Shown piece after piece: positions 1-10,314 of a stretch of 27,262 nt of DNA. Within the stretch, counting starts at the first letter, position 1; each line of letters starts with the position of its first letter. Location: assembly GCA_037176905.1 (NCBI GenBank), contig JBBBWG010002081.1, positions 6,693 through 33,954 on the forward strand, written 5' to 3'. Source of the DNA: Azolla pinnata (Eukaryota; Streptophyta; Polypodiopsida; Salviniales; Salviniaceae). The notes under the pieces were generated by a model. That model did not search any database. It had not been told where the DNA came from and saw only the letters and a list, made by a program, of their open reading frames with translations. Position numbers and translations under genes: made by a program.

Positions 1-3000
1 GGGACAATAGGAGCACAAACCAACCGATTGCCATCGGAAATCGAACCTACTCCCATCCTCCAAATAAGTAATGTCGTTGCTATGAGAACGATTGCATGCC
101 CGTAGGTGGTGCTCCCAACGATGGCCGAAGATCGCTCGAATCGATCGACATTGACTTGATCAGTTGGCGCGATTTCGGCCCGATAGCTTGCTAACTTTGA
201 CTTTCAAATCGATCAGTTTACTAAGGCTTTTGTTGCGGCCGAAGTATATGACCATTGCACATAGTTTATGCTCCGCCTCAATGGAAAGCTATGAGTCATT
301 CTATCCTTTTATGGTGCAAGGGCCATTCAGAAGGCCTAGGCTTTCCGATCACCAGTCACATATCGCTTTGATTTTCGAGAATCTTGAGTCTTGCATCGCT
401 AAATTGTGGCACGTCGTGATGGCTAGCTATTGGAAAGAAACTTGGATTATTGTTGCTTATTCATCACCTTCAAGAAAAAGTAAATCACAAAACCATGTCG
501 AGCAATGAGGATCAAGTGTGCTAGAATTGACTAGTGAATTCACAAAAGCCATTTGATCTCTTCTCATCTTTGGGTGAGTTACATGTATTGTTAAAACTAA
601 TTATAGGTTGATCTCTTCTCATCTCCTTGTCAATTGCTTATCTATTATGCCACGTTAGAAAGTGTATTTCAAGTAAAAACATTTGATTATATGGTGTAAA
701 GAAATAGATTATGTCTTCTCATTCGCTCATAAGATAAATCAACCTTTAATATATAATTGAGATTCTACCACTGTGGCCTAGCTCTAGTTGTTGATTTCAA
801 GAGACATTTTGAAGATAATGTATAATTTACAATCGTCCTTGATGGTATGGGATATCAATCGACATGTGAATTGGTCTCCGGCAATAACCCGTCTATACTA
901 ATAATTTATTCTTATAATTAAATTTAGCCTCTGGCATTAGGTGTGATTGAGTTATTTTATAAATTTGTGGTTAGAGCTTTAAAGATCAAACTAAAATTAG
1001 TATTTAATTTGTAAAATTATAAAACTTTTACCACTAAGTTATAGATGTAAGTGTACAATTCGTAAGAAATGGATATTTTTGAGTATGTAAGCATTGAGCT
1101 TCTTGGCTATGTTTACAACAAATTTCGTTTATATAAACTACAAAACTTTTACAACTAAGTTGTTGAAAAGAAAATATATTAAATAAATGTGTTTGAGTGA
1201 CTCTGGGCTGTAAGAGCTCATTTTACTAGAATTTATATACTAGATAGACCCTCTACCACTAAGTTAAAAAGGTAGGAGCTTATTATACAAGATTAAATAT
1301 CTTTATGTACTCTAGATATATATAGTTGAAAACATACAATTAGACTTAAGGTCTTTAAATTTTATTTTAATTTAATGTTCAATTTAGGTTCAATGAAGGT
1401 TACATTTAATTAAAGACTATTAATTAAGGTTTAATTGAATTTAATTGAGGTTTTGGTTGCCAAGGTAATACTAGGGTAGAGGGCCAACCACATGGGTAAA
1501 TGGAAGACAATAACAAGGTATTAACAAAGTTTAGCTAGACTTTTGGGAAGTTTTGGTAGTTATAACTAAGATCTTAAGGTACTCCGTTAACGAAAGACCA
1601 TGGTTCCATGATTTATAAGTGTCAGCATTCAAAGTTAAATAAACAATTTTTTTTTTGAACATTTAAACGAAATGCTTTATTTCTAGGTGCATTTCTTTTT
1701 CGGGAAATCACACGAAAGTTAAGGCCTCTTGCAGGTGAAAAATTGTTTATAAACCTATATAGAAAACCACAAAGACTAATAAATTGATTTTAGAACTCTT
1801 CTCAAATATTGATGAATTGATACTTGACATATTCTCTAGAATAATAAACATGATTGTTATATAATTATCTTTGATTAAAATATTATGACTAAAAAAGTAA
1901 CGAGCTTCTCAATTGCTAATATTGTGTAAGAACAACACTTGCTTCTACATTCAAAATGTTAAGAATTATATTAACCTATAAATAGACGAATATCAGGTTA
2001 GTTTTATCAAGATGCGAATCAACGAGATTTGAGAGTGTCTTGATATTGACAAAGAAGTTAGTGTAAAGCAGGTTGGTAGTACCAAAAAGTTTCGAGCTGG
2101 CTAACATGAGCCAATGTCCCCCTTAGCAAATGAAGTGGGTCATAAATTAGATGATCTTGAAGATCTACCTTGCATGAACTATTTGGAAGATAAACAGATC
2201 ATAACATTTGACTTGGATATAACCAACACTAATAATAGAGTTAAACATTTTGATTTATTAGTGTTTTAGAACAAATTATCGAATACTTTTGTATTTATAT
2301 GTTTTCTTTTAAAATTTAAATATTCTTGCATTATCATGAAAAATGCTTATAAGAAGCCATTTATTGATCAAATGCTTGAGTTATATAGTGCAAATTTTGT
2401 GTTTATGAGAGTTTGACAGATTTTTTTCTCTATAGCTCTTTTTTGTTGACCCATCTAAAATATAAAATCATAAATAATGAGTTGTAGACATGATTTTTCA
2501 ACCAAAAGATTACTGATGGAATGTTTGAAAAAAAAACATTTAAAGTAAATTATTAACATGATAGCCTTGTTGAAGCTTGCAAAGAAGAGAAAGGAAATTG
2601 TTCCCTTTTTCACAAAGCAGACAAATGGAAGTGATTAAGCTAATCACAATGTCCTTTATGTTTGCTTGATATAAGGAGCCATTGGATCCATGAAAAAGAT
2701 CTAGTTCAAGATGATATATTGCTAGTAATTAACGAGGAGAAGGAAACTTTGATAAAGTCATGAAGTTACCCGTGGAAACCATCCATCACAATCATCAGCG
2801 TCATGATAAAACCAAACTTGAAGATGTTCAAGCCTCATGGTCCCAAGTACCAACAGTGAAGCTAATTATCTCTCCTTAATAAACCAAAATTTATTAGAAC
2901 TTGCAATAATATTGCAAACTTGTGTCTATTAAGATGGTGAAAAATAATGTAGGTGTCCGAAATAGTCCACGAAATCTTCTTCTTCGACTTCATCGTGTCT

Positions 3001-3049
3001 ACTAAACCTGTTGCAAAACCAACTACTCAGATTGTAGCTAAGATTATCG
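1..3049. other. AT-rich intergenic region, no supported gene
   Basis: About 3 kb of AT-rich DNA with stop codons in all frames. The only sizeable open frame (164-508, +) has no family signature, no recognisable neighbouring exon and ordinary intergenic composition. I see no intact transposon domain. A short perfect inverted repeat lies at 2225-2265 and is listed separately. The region may hold decayed mobile-element sequence, but nothing I can read proves it. Confidence 0.6.
2225..2265. repeat. Short perfect inverted repeat
   Basis: AACACTAATAA at 2225-2235 is the exact reverse complement of TTATTAGTGTT at 2255-2265, separated by 19 nt. It could form a hairpin with an 11-bp AT-rich stem. No gene flanks it closely, and in such AT-rich DNA an 11-bp match can arise by chance. 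Confidence 0.5.
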
Positions 3050-3580
3050 TGTAACACCCCCTCCGCATGTTAACAAACAGTAGTAACCAACCCCAAAACC
3101 TTGAGCAAATCACCAATCTACCATAAGATCAACCCTTATCACAATATCCTCCATCACGTCAACACTTACAACTTAGGCAATCTCCCACGAATTTCCTGTA
3201 GCTCATGAATAATTACATCAAGTTGCAATATCACGCTTTAGAGCGGCTAGATGTAGTACTAGCCCTCGCCCACGATCATCGCAATCTCAATCACCAAATC
3301 GGGAAATCAGTTGATACCTCCGCAACCAGAAAATCTCCTGCAACACAAGCTGAGGCAAGACATTATCTTGCAAGGAGAAGCTCGAGATGGGGCCTCGAGG
3401 TGGTCAGACAGATACAAGCCGAGGTCAACGTCAGTCGCAGGTAATCATACATGTCCCTCTGTGGGCTTGGGATTTTGTTAAGGAATCAAAGTGTGCTCCC
3501 TCTGAGTGAGGTTTCACAGTAACAGGAGCACTGTGTCTGTGTCTGTGTCTGTGTCGAAGTATCGATAAACTTTATGCCCA
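3050..3580 (+). other. Possible LTR-retrotransposon remnant, weak
   Basis: The string TGTAACACCCC at 3050-3060 is a common start of plant Ty3/gypsy LTRs. About 330 bp downstream a short Gly/Arg/Gln-rich frame around 3385-3445 faintly resembles the beginning of a gypsy gag. There is no matching second LTR, primer-binding site or polymerase domain in view. A (GTGTCT)n microsatellite of about four units lies at 3533-3555. This is a hint only. Confidence 0.15.
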
Positions 3581-4077
3581 TGTATATATACATAACATGG
3601 ATTCATACATTTGTCTCATCAAATTATGTACTGACAATACACAACTCAATGTACAATTGTTCAACGTGAGAGCTAAGGTCTTTTTGTCAACAATACTAAT
3701 ATGTATGCAAATGTTTCAGTTAATTACAATTGTGGGCTCCTCCCCCCTCCTCCCTTTTCCTCAAATAAAGACTTTCCCAATTGGGTTCTCTCCCTTCTTG
3801 CATGCTGATCACCATAGCCTCGATTAGTACATTGTAACATTCAAATATCAGTAGATTAAAATAAGTGCTTCCATAGTGCTGTATTGCTGCAATATTACTA
3901 TAATTAGTATATATTGGGCCATGATGGCATCATGCATATTCCAAAAATCACTGCCTAGCTAGCTTCCTTTCGATTCAATCACTTGGATAATTTGTTTTGC
4001 AGGCGCAGCTCCCATATTTTTTGTGTAGCTCAATCTAATTATAATTAAGAGGATTCAATGACTCATGCAGATGCATC

Positions 4078-4085
4078 TATATATT
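4078..4085 (+). promoter_or_regulatory. Candidate TATA box of the CCT-motif gene
   Basis: TATATATT lies about 245 nt upstream of the chosen ATG at 4330. That would leave a leader of roughly 215 nt. The leader would contain very short upstream ORFs, for example one starting near 4120 that stops after four or five codons. Other TATA-like strings occur upstream, for example near 3585, so the choice is tentative. Confidence 0.3.
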
Positions 4086-4329
4086 GCTCCGCTCATTCAT
4101 AATCATGTGGGTTGAATATGATGGATGATTGAGTTATTACTGACCCAAAAGAAGATCCTTAATTCCTGATATTATAATAGCTACCTTTGGTTGATGAGTA
4201 CCAAGTGATTTTGCTCATGCAGCCGAAGGTTTATGATAAGCCTTAGGTTGTTCCTTGATCAAGCAGTACTGCTACAATTAGTTGGATATTACTGATATTC
4301 TTCATCTGCTTAAGTTGCTACTGCAAGTC

Positions 4330-7300
4330 ATGATGGCTTACTCATGGTTTCCTAATTATGACTCTGCATGTGATCCTCCGCCTCTTCATCATCATCATCA
4401 TCACAATATCGTAATTCCACCTCATGACCATATTGTTGATGATAATTTCCGTCTGGACCATGATGTTCAATCAACTGAAGATTTGATGGGCCCCAAGAAC
4501 ATGCACTTCTTGCAGGTAACTATCAATAATGTCGTTATTTTACGGTCCAATTAATTTTCCCATTCATAATTAGCTGGTAATCGTTGAATTCCATCGTTTA
4601 GTATCTGACGTTCGATATGGGTTATTTGGGCAATTTGTGATTTTCTTATAATAAGTAACAGTTTTTATGAGGATTCGTTGCTTAATATTCAAAAACTAAC
4701 TAAGTAACGATTTACTCTCCCCAATTCCTCACAACTATTTCTTTCCTCTTTTGATGATTTAAGTTATAGCAATTAGGCGTTAATCTTTTAATTGGTCGTT
4801 AATTATTAAGCTTTTTCGTCGTAAAAATGGATTAATTTGGCCTAAAGTAGTGGCAGCTCATAATTTTGGCTTCTTTCACGAATTGGGTTGTATGTATAAC
4901 TGAAACTAATAATGGAAATTATGTTTGATTTGGATCAAGTTTTCTTAACTGTGAGCGATTTATGGCGTCATTACCTTGAATAATTTGACTCATCAAACCC
5001 AAATTGTTAAAGCTAATTGAATTTAGAAGTTTTAGTTCTCCTAATTGAGTAGAAGATCTAAGTAATTTGCGTAAATGATGTGTATTAGTGTTTAAATTGA
5101 AATTAGCGTGTATTAAGTGCACCTTTTTCTAATTTGCAGCCCATGATATTAGACCTTGGCTTTAGTGGTTTATAATTAATTTGCTAATGTGTCATTAGTG
5201 CCGCAATTGATATCATCTTAACAATCTTATCGATGTTGTGATGCTGATTGAATACGAATTTGACTCATGGTTATAAATTTAACACGTTTTAACTAATGTC
5301 TTTAATCTTAGAGCTGTGACGACATCAGTGATGATCGAGAGGGATTAGCAGGTGGTGCAAATAGTAACAATCCATTGATGATTGATAATATCGAAGAAGT
5401 AGCTGCTGATGGTGTGATGATGAAATCGATCATGTCTCAGTTGATGGGTGATTTGATGCGAGCCGATCGTCACATCGATCCAATCCACGAAGAAGGGGAA
5501 GATGGATTAGATGAGGAAGTCGAAGCCGATCAATTCAGCGATCCGCATTGCCATCGTCAGCGTCTTGGTCCCAACCATTACTACAATATTGTTAATAATG
5601 AGGATCATGAGATTAGCCATGATTATGCGAAGAACGATCGTCGGCGTGCAGGTTTTGGCAATATCGTTAGCGACGATCAGTGCATAGTGCAGGATTATAG
5701 GTCGCTGATCACGCCGCCCGATCACAAGGCGGAGAATGCGATTAGAGCTAATTATCCAATCAATAAGAGAGCACCCGAGGTGATTAATCATCCGGAGAGT
5801 CGATTATTAAAGAGCGCCGGCTCGATGATCGATATGGCGGGTATGATTGCCCATGATCGGCTGCATGATCTTGAGCTGGCCCATTCGATCGATCATCAGC
5901 TCAACACTAGCGCCGAGCTGACTAATTATACAACCAGGCCAATGTTGTATAATCGCGCCAGCTTCGGGCCTAGCATGTTGTCGATTAACGACATCAACAA
6001 CAAGAGCGTTGCTAATTATGCGAAGTATCCGCAAATCGGTAGTCTGTTAGGCCCGATCCGAGACATAATTAGGGCTGATTATAGCCGAATGCATGGTACC
6101 GTGTTGCAAAGAAGTCAGAGTAGCCATGCCCTCGGCCGATTCGGCACCCAGATCAATATGTCGAGTACCGGTGGATCCGAAGCTCCATTAATGCAATCGC
6201 AATGTGTCGGTGGAATAGAAGCTCCACCATTAATGCAAGGCGGTGGCATCGACGGAAGTAGCTGCTTGGCCGCCGTGAACAATAATAATTCATCCATGCG
6301 TCGAGCCGTTAGCGCAGGAGATCTTGGAGTAAGCATTATCATAATGATATCGATTCCAAGTTCTTTAATTAATTAGCACACTGATAATTAGGACACGAGA
6401 TCTTTGAGTAATTAGCATGATCATTATGAATTTTAATTGATTAGTGCACTAGTCCTACTATACCGATAATTAGCGCAGGAGATCTTCGAGTAAACATGAT
6501 CATTATGGCAATAATTCCAAAAATTTCAATTAATTAGCGCACTTGTCCTACTACACTGATAATTAGCACAGGAGATCTTCGAGTAAGCATAATCATTATG
6601 ATATTAATTCCCAATTTTGGTTTTATAATTGATTCGCACACTAGTCCAATGTTGTAATTAATTATAGCAGCTCTTAGAATGAATCATCACAAAAATGTTA
6701 TGTTGTTACATGCGCCGCGAATCGATCGAGCGATCGATCGCTTACTTTTGGGCGCTGATGTTCACTGAATTGCCTCATATAATTATTTTAGGCATATGAT
6801 GATCATGACCCAAAGGCGCTGATTAGCGGCTTCGGCGGTGAAATCGCTGCGATCAGCAGCCCCGCTAATCAACCCGATATCATAATAAAGCCTTTAGGGG
6901 CGTCAGTCTATAAGATCGGGCATTACAGCTCGGAGGAGAGGAAGGTAAGGCTGCATCGCTACCGACAGAAGCGTAGCGAGCGGAATTTCAACAAGACGAT
7001 TAAGGTAATTATTAATGCTTAGTCGATGATTGGCATTTGAGCCGATTAATTTATACGGTGATTAATGGATATTGATATGGATATGGTGGTGCTTAATGTG
7101 GCTTAATCAATCGATCCTTGCGCTTAATGTGGATTAATTGATCGATCCCGCTTAATGTGGATAAATTAATCGATCCTTGCGCTTAATGTGGATTAATTAA
7201 TCGTTCCTTGCGCTTAAATGTGGATTAATTGATCGATCCTTTCTTCTCAAGTATGCATGCAGGAAAACTCTGGCAGACCGCAGACCACGAATTCGTGGGC

Positions 7301-8859
7301 GGTTTGCGAGGACGATTGAGGAGGAGGACGCCAATCCGGAGCCCGATTTCCGAACCCAAGATCAGATTATGAACAGATCGTGCTCGTGCGAAGACCTGCA
7401 TTACCAGGTCAATTAAATTGATGGATGAATGGATTGGCTGATTGATCCTTTGATTTGATCGATCGATCGATGGATCAATGATGGATTGATTCATGATTCA
7501 TTCAGAAATCAATCGACCGATTAATTGATTGATCAATCATCCACGATGGATTGATTCATTCCTCCAGCGATCGATCGATCGACAGATTAGCTGATTGATC
7601 GACTCGACGATCAATTGACTGATTTATTGATTGATCGATCATCCACCAATGAATTGAATCATTCATCCAGTGATGGATCGATCAACCGATTAATTGATTG
7701 ATTCATTCCAGAGTGAGTCGACTGATTAATTGATTGATCGAACATCAACTGATGGATTGATTCATGCGCTTCAGCAATCCATCGACCGATTAATTGATTG
7801 ATCAAACATCAACTGATGGATTGATTCTTGCATTCAGGATCCATCGACCGATTAATTGATTCATCGATCATCAACCGATGGATTGATTCATGCATTCAAC
7901 TGATGGATTGATTCATTCATTCAGCAATTGATTGACCGATTAATTGACTGATCGAACATCCACTGATGAATCAATTCATGCATTCACTGATCAGTCGACA
8001 GGTTAATTGATTGATTGATCACCAACTGATGGATTGATTCATGCACTGAGTGATCGATTGACCAATTAATTGATTGATCGATCATCAACTGATGGATTGA
8101 TTCAATGACATTCATTCAGCAATTGATGGACTGACTAATTGATTGATTCATTCAGCAATTGATCGACTGACTAATTGACTTATAGATCACCAACTTAGGG
8201 ATTCATTCATTCATTCAGCGATTGATTGATCGACTGATTAATTGGTTTACTCATTCAGCGATCGATCGTTTGACTGACTAATTGATTCACTCATTCATCG
8301 ACTGATCGACTGATTAATTGACTAATGGATCATCAACGGAGGGTTCGATTGATTCATTCGGCGATTGAATGATCAAACAATTAATTGATTGATTCATTCA
8401 GCAGTTGATTGATCGACCGATTAATTGATTTGTTCATTCAGCGATTGATCGATCGACCCATTAATTGATTGATTCATTCAGTCATTGATCGATGGACCGA
8501 TTCATTGATTGATTCCTTCAGCGATCGATCAAGTCATTGATTGATTCCTGTAGTGATTGAATGACCAATTAATCGATCGACTGATTGATCAAACAGTGGC
8601 AAGTCGATTAATTGATTGAGCGATCAATTGATTAACAAGTGCACGGGAGTAAATAGGAATCCGAGAGCGTACCCAAAGTGTGTTGAATTCTTTTGATTAG
8701 AGCGATGACGATCCTCGCGCCCCCCTTCAACAAGTGCAAGTGCGACAAATGGATGATCGGAATGGCACTGCAACCACACCAGCCAGTATTGACTGCAACC
8801 AGCTGATCGGAGCTGCTAGCTTCTGGAGCTCAACCATCCGTTACTATATGCCAGGCTAG
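4330..8859 (+). CDS. CCT-motif family (CMF-type) transcriptional regulator, five exons
   Basis: Exons 4330-4515, 5312-6328, 6792-7004, 7252-7407 and 8701-8859 all join in phase 0 at GT..AG sites and give about 576 aa. The CCT motif (residues about 451-493) begins RKVRLHRYRQKR. It is split by intron 3 at NKTIK|YACRKTLAD and continues to RIRGRFART. Directly before it is KIGHYSSEER, typical of CMF proteins. There are no B-box cysteines or receiver domain, so it is neither a CONSTANS-like B-box protein nor a pseudo-response regulator. Exon 1 encodes a His run (HHHHHH). Exon 2 is long, Asp/His/Asn-rich and ends in MRRAVSAGDLG, a motif that precedes the CCT in this family. CCT domains mediate nuclear localisation and binding to NF-Y or DNA; the role here is inferred to be light, flowering or metabolic regulation. 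Exon 5 is less certain: reading through the exon-4 donor would stop at TAA 7414-7416 after two more residues. Start ATG 4330 is the first in frame before exon 1; a second ATG follows immediately. Confidence 0.85.
6312..6600 (+). repeat. Tandem repeat spanning the exon 2 splice donor
   Basis: The last coding bases of exon 2 plus the donor (GGAGATCTTGGAGTAAGC, about 6317-6334) recur downstream in intron 2. Diverged copies begin near 6390, 6473 and 6565, spaced about 78, 83 and 92 bp. The later copies keep the donor-like ends CGAGTAAAC and CGAGTAAGC. Spacer sequence such as TAATTAGCGCAC and ATCATTATGA is also shared between copies. This is a degenerate minisatellite that includes the exon edge. 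Confidence 0.75.
6731..6742. repeat. Perfect GATC palindrome in intron 2
   Basis: GCGATCGATCGC is a perfect 12-bp palindrome about 50 bp before the exon 3 acceptor. It is one of many GATCGATC strings in the window. Confidence 0.5.
7091..7245 (+). repeat. Five-copy ~31-bp minisatellite in intron 3
   Basis: Copies start at 7091, 7122, 7150, 7181 and 7212 (periods 31, 28, 31, 31). The shared core GCTTAATGTGG is followed by ATTAATTGATCGATCC-like sequence. The last copy runs straight into the pyrimidine tract TTTCTTCTC and the acceptor AG at 7250-7251. The 247-bp intron is therefore mostly repeat. Confidence 0.9.
7420..8640. repeat. 1.2-kb degenerate minisatellite filling intron 4
   Basis: The array is built from GATT/GATC/ATTCATTCAG words. 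A long form of about 60-63 bp contains CGACCGATTAATTGATTGATC, shown here without its flanks, followed by ATCAACTGATGGATTGATTC. A short form of about 40 bp lacks the second half and predominates after about 8210. Around two dozen diverged copies occur. It occupies nearly all of the 1,293-bp intron between exons 4 and 5 of the CCT gene. If exon 5 is wrong, the array would be immediate 3' flank instead. Confidence 0.85.
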
Positions 8860-9306
8860 GGTTATTTCGGCATGTCAAATGAGATCGCCGTTGAGTCTGA
8901 TTAGGGTTATTAGGGTTTGATCAAGTCCTCCCAACCTGCGTTGATGTATCGATTATATGTAGCACAACATCGAAGAAGTAGAAGAAGAACCAGGTGCCTA
9001 TCGAGCCGATCCATGGAATCACTGTGAATCGAACGGTGTATAGGTTGGTATGAGTCGAACACGGATTCTCGATTCACATGGACTGGGATTCTACATGCGA
9101 AGGATTCGGAATGTAATCTAGTGTCGATAATCGTTTTAGCAGCCTGGCTTGTGGCATGGCTACTCTTTTTGTCAATTCCTCGTTTGATCTGGCGCTTGAC
9201 TGATGTATTATATCCCTGCTTCTATCGATGGAGAGCCGCGATCGATCCTCCTCTTTTGTAAAGCTCTTCATCATGTGGCCACACGGGCTTAGCATGAACC
9301 CCACAC
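8860..9306. other. 3' flank of the CCT gene, no further gene seen
   Basis: The probable 3' UTR and flank follow the stop at 8857-8859. A telomere-like string, TTAGGGTTATTAGGGTTT, lies at 8901-8918. No canonical AATAAA was found close to the stop. The minus-strand open frame at 9074-9304 has no recognisable content. Confidence 0.5.
8901..8918 (-). other. Telo-box-like motif
   Basis: TTAGGGTTATTAGGGTTT reads AAACCCTAATAACCCTAA on the minus strand, two imperfect plant telomere units. Such telo-boxes occur near plant transcription start sites. Here it lies 42 bp after the CCT-gene stop, with no minus-strand gene nearby, so a function is not implied. Confidence 0.35.
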
Positions 9307-9339
<33 letters not shown>

Positions 9340-9349
9340 GGTGGTGGTG
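9307..9349. repeat. (GAT)n-(GGT)n microsatellite
   Basis: A compound trinucleotide tract: about six GAT units followed by about eight GGT units, in the spacer between the two plus-strand genes. Confidence 0.9.
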
Positions 9350-9513
9350 ACGACGATTCTTGTGAAAGCCCCAATACTAAAGTATTGAGTTTCGCAGGAA
9401 TGGTTCGATTGCGGTGACCACCTTCTATAGGACAAAACCAGATCGACCAGTCGTACTATGCCACGCATATGGATGGCATCATTTCTACGGTTGCATCAAA
9501 GTGCTCGATTTGA

Positions 9514-9516
<3 letters not shown>

Positions 9517-9558
<42 letters not shown>
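9517..9558. repeat. (GA)n microsatellite
   Basis: About 21 GA dinucleotides, roughly 760 bp upstream of the phosphatase ATG. Overlapping open frames that read Arg-Glu repeats are produced by this tract and are not genes. Confidence 0.95.
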
Positions 9559-9563
<5 letters not shown>

Positions 9564-9784
9564 GGTTCAGATCGCGGCAAACAAGAACGCGGTGTGGTCA
9601 CTTACGTCCTTCCAGTGCCAGCTTTGACAATCTGAGGTATACATATACCGATGACGAAGCTTCGCGGCAAGTTCTGTATGCGGAGGCGAGGAGTTGATTT
9701 TCCCCAGCGAGCGTCTCTGCCCGTTCTCGATCGTCAGTGCAGAGGAGAGCAGAACAGAGCTCCGCTCCGAGACAGAACATGTCT

Positions 9785-9797
9785 TTGACTTGGTCAA
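9785..9797. promoter_or_regulatory. Palindromic double W-box (copy 1)
   Basis: TTGACTTGGTCAA contains a forward W-box core (TTGACT) and a reverse one (GGTCAA, i.e. TTGACC). It lies about 530 bp upstream of the phosphatase ATG. WRKY factors bind TTGACC/T in defence and wound promoters, so a role in regulating this gene is inferred, not shown. Confidence 0.45.
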
Positions 9798-9887
9798 GGA
9801 AACCCGATTTCTTGCATGGGATGTAATGTATGTATGTATGTATGTATGGGTATGCAGCGCTGCGGATTCGTCGGCTACCACATGTAT

Positions 9888-9900
9888 TTGACTTGGTCAA
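9888..9900. promoter_or_regulatory. Palindromic double W-box (copy 2)
   Basis: An exact second copy of TTGACTTGGTCAA, 103 bp after the first and about 427 bp before the ATG. The flanks are also similar: TTTGACTTGGTCAAGG is shared by both copies. The pair probably came from a local duplication. A (GTAT)n tract at about 9828-9848 sits between them. Confidence 0.45.
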
Positions 9901-9946
9901 GGGAAGCTGCTTGGGCAATGCACATGTCTACTGCTGCTCTTGCAGT

Positions 9947-9953
9947 TATATAT
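9947..9953 (+). promoter_or_regulatory. Candidate TATA box of the phosphatase gene
   Basis: TATATAT occurs just downstream of the second W-box palindrome. If used, transcription would start near 9980, and the 5' leader of about 335 nt would consist largely of CATA/CA microsatellite. A start site downstream of the repeats is also possible. Confidence 0.3.
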
Positions 9954-9954
9954 T

Positions 9955-10290
9955 CTCCTTGTTTCTGTGTCTTTACAGAAGCTGGTCTAGCCATTACACA
10001 ACACACACATACATACATACATCCACATAGACACACATGCACACATACATACATCCACATAAACACACACACACACACACACATACATACATACATCCAC
10101 ATAGACACATCTCCTTGTTTCTTGTGTCTAAGCTGGTCTAGCCATTACACAACACACATACATACATAGATACATAGATACATACATACATACATACATA
10201 CATACATACATCCACATAGACACACATACATACATGCATACGTTCACATAAACGTACATTCATACATTCATACATTCATACATTCATTCC
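9955..10290. repeat. CATA/CA microsatellite cluster with a duplicated segment
   Basis: Several (CATA)n, (CA)n and CATTCATA runs lie at 10002-10108, 10150-10213 and 10235-10290. They are embedded in a roughly 155-bp duplication: CTCCTTGTTTCT plus AAGCTGGTCTAGCCATTACA occurs at about 9955-10000 and again at about 10112-10150. The cluster ends about 25 bp before the phosphatase ATG. Open frames here on either strand read His/Thr or Val/Cys/Met repeats and are artefacts. Confidence 0.9.
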
Positions 10291-10314
10291 CTGCTGCAAG
10301 CGACGAAGAAGACG

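Noticed and set aside
164-508. 114-codon open frame near the left edge
   Set aside because: No ATG-initiated domain I recognise, no splice partner, and surrounding sequence is AT-rich intergenic.
9414-10169. Several overlapping open frames on both strands
   Set aside because: They consist largely of Arg-Glu, His-Thr, Tyr-Ile-His or Cys-Val-Met repeats encoded by GA, CA and CATA microsatellites.
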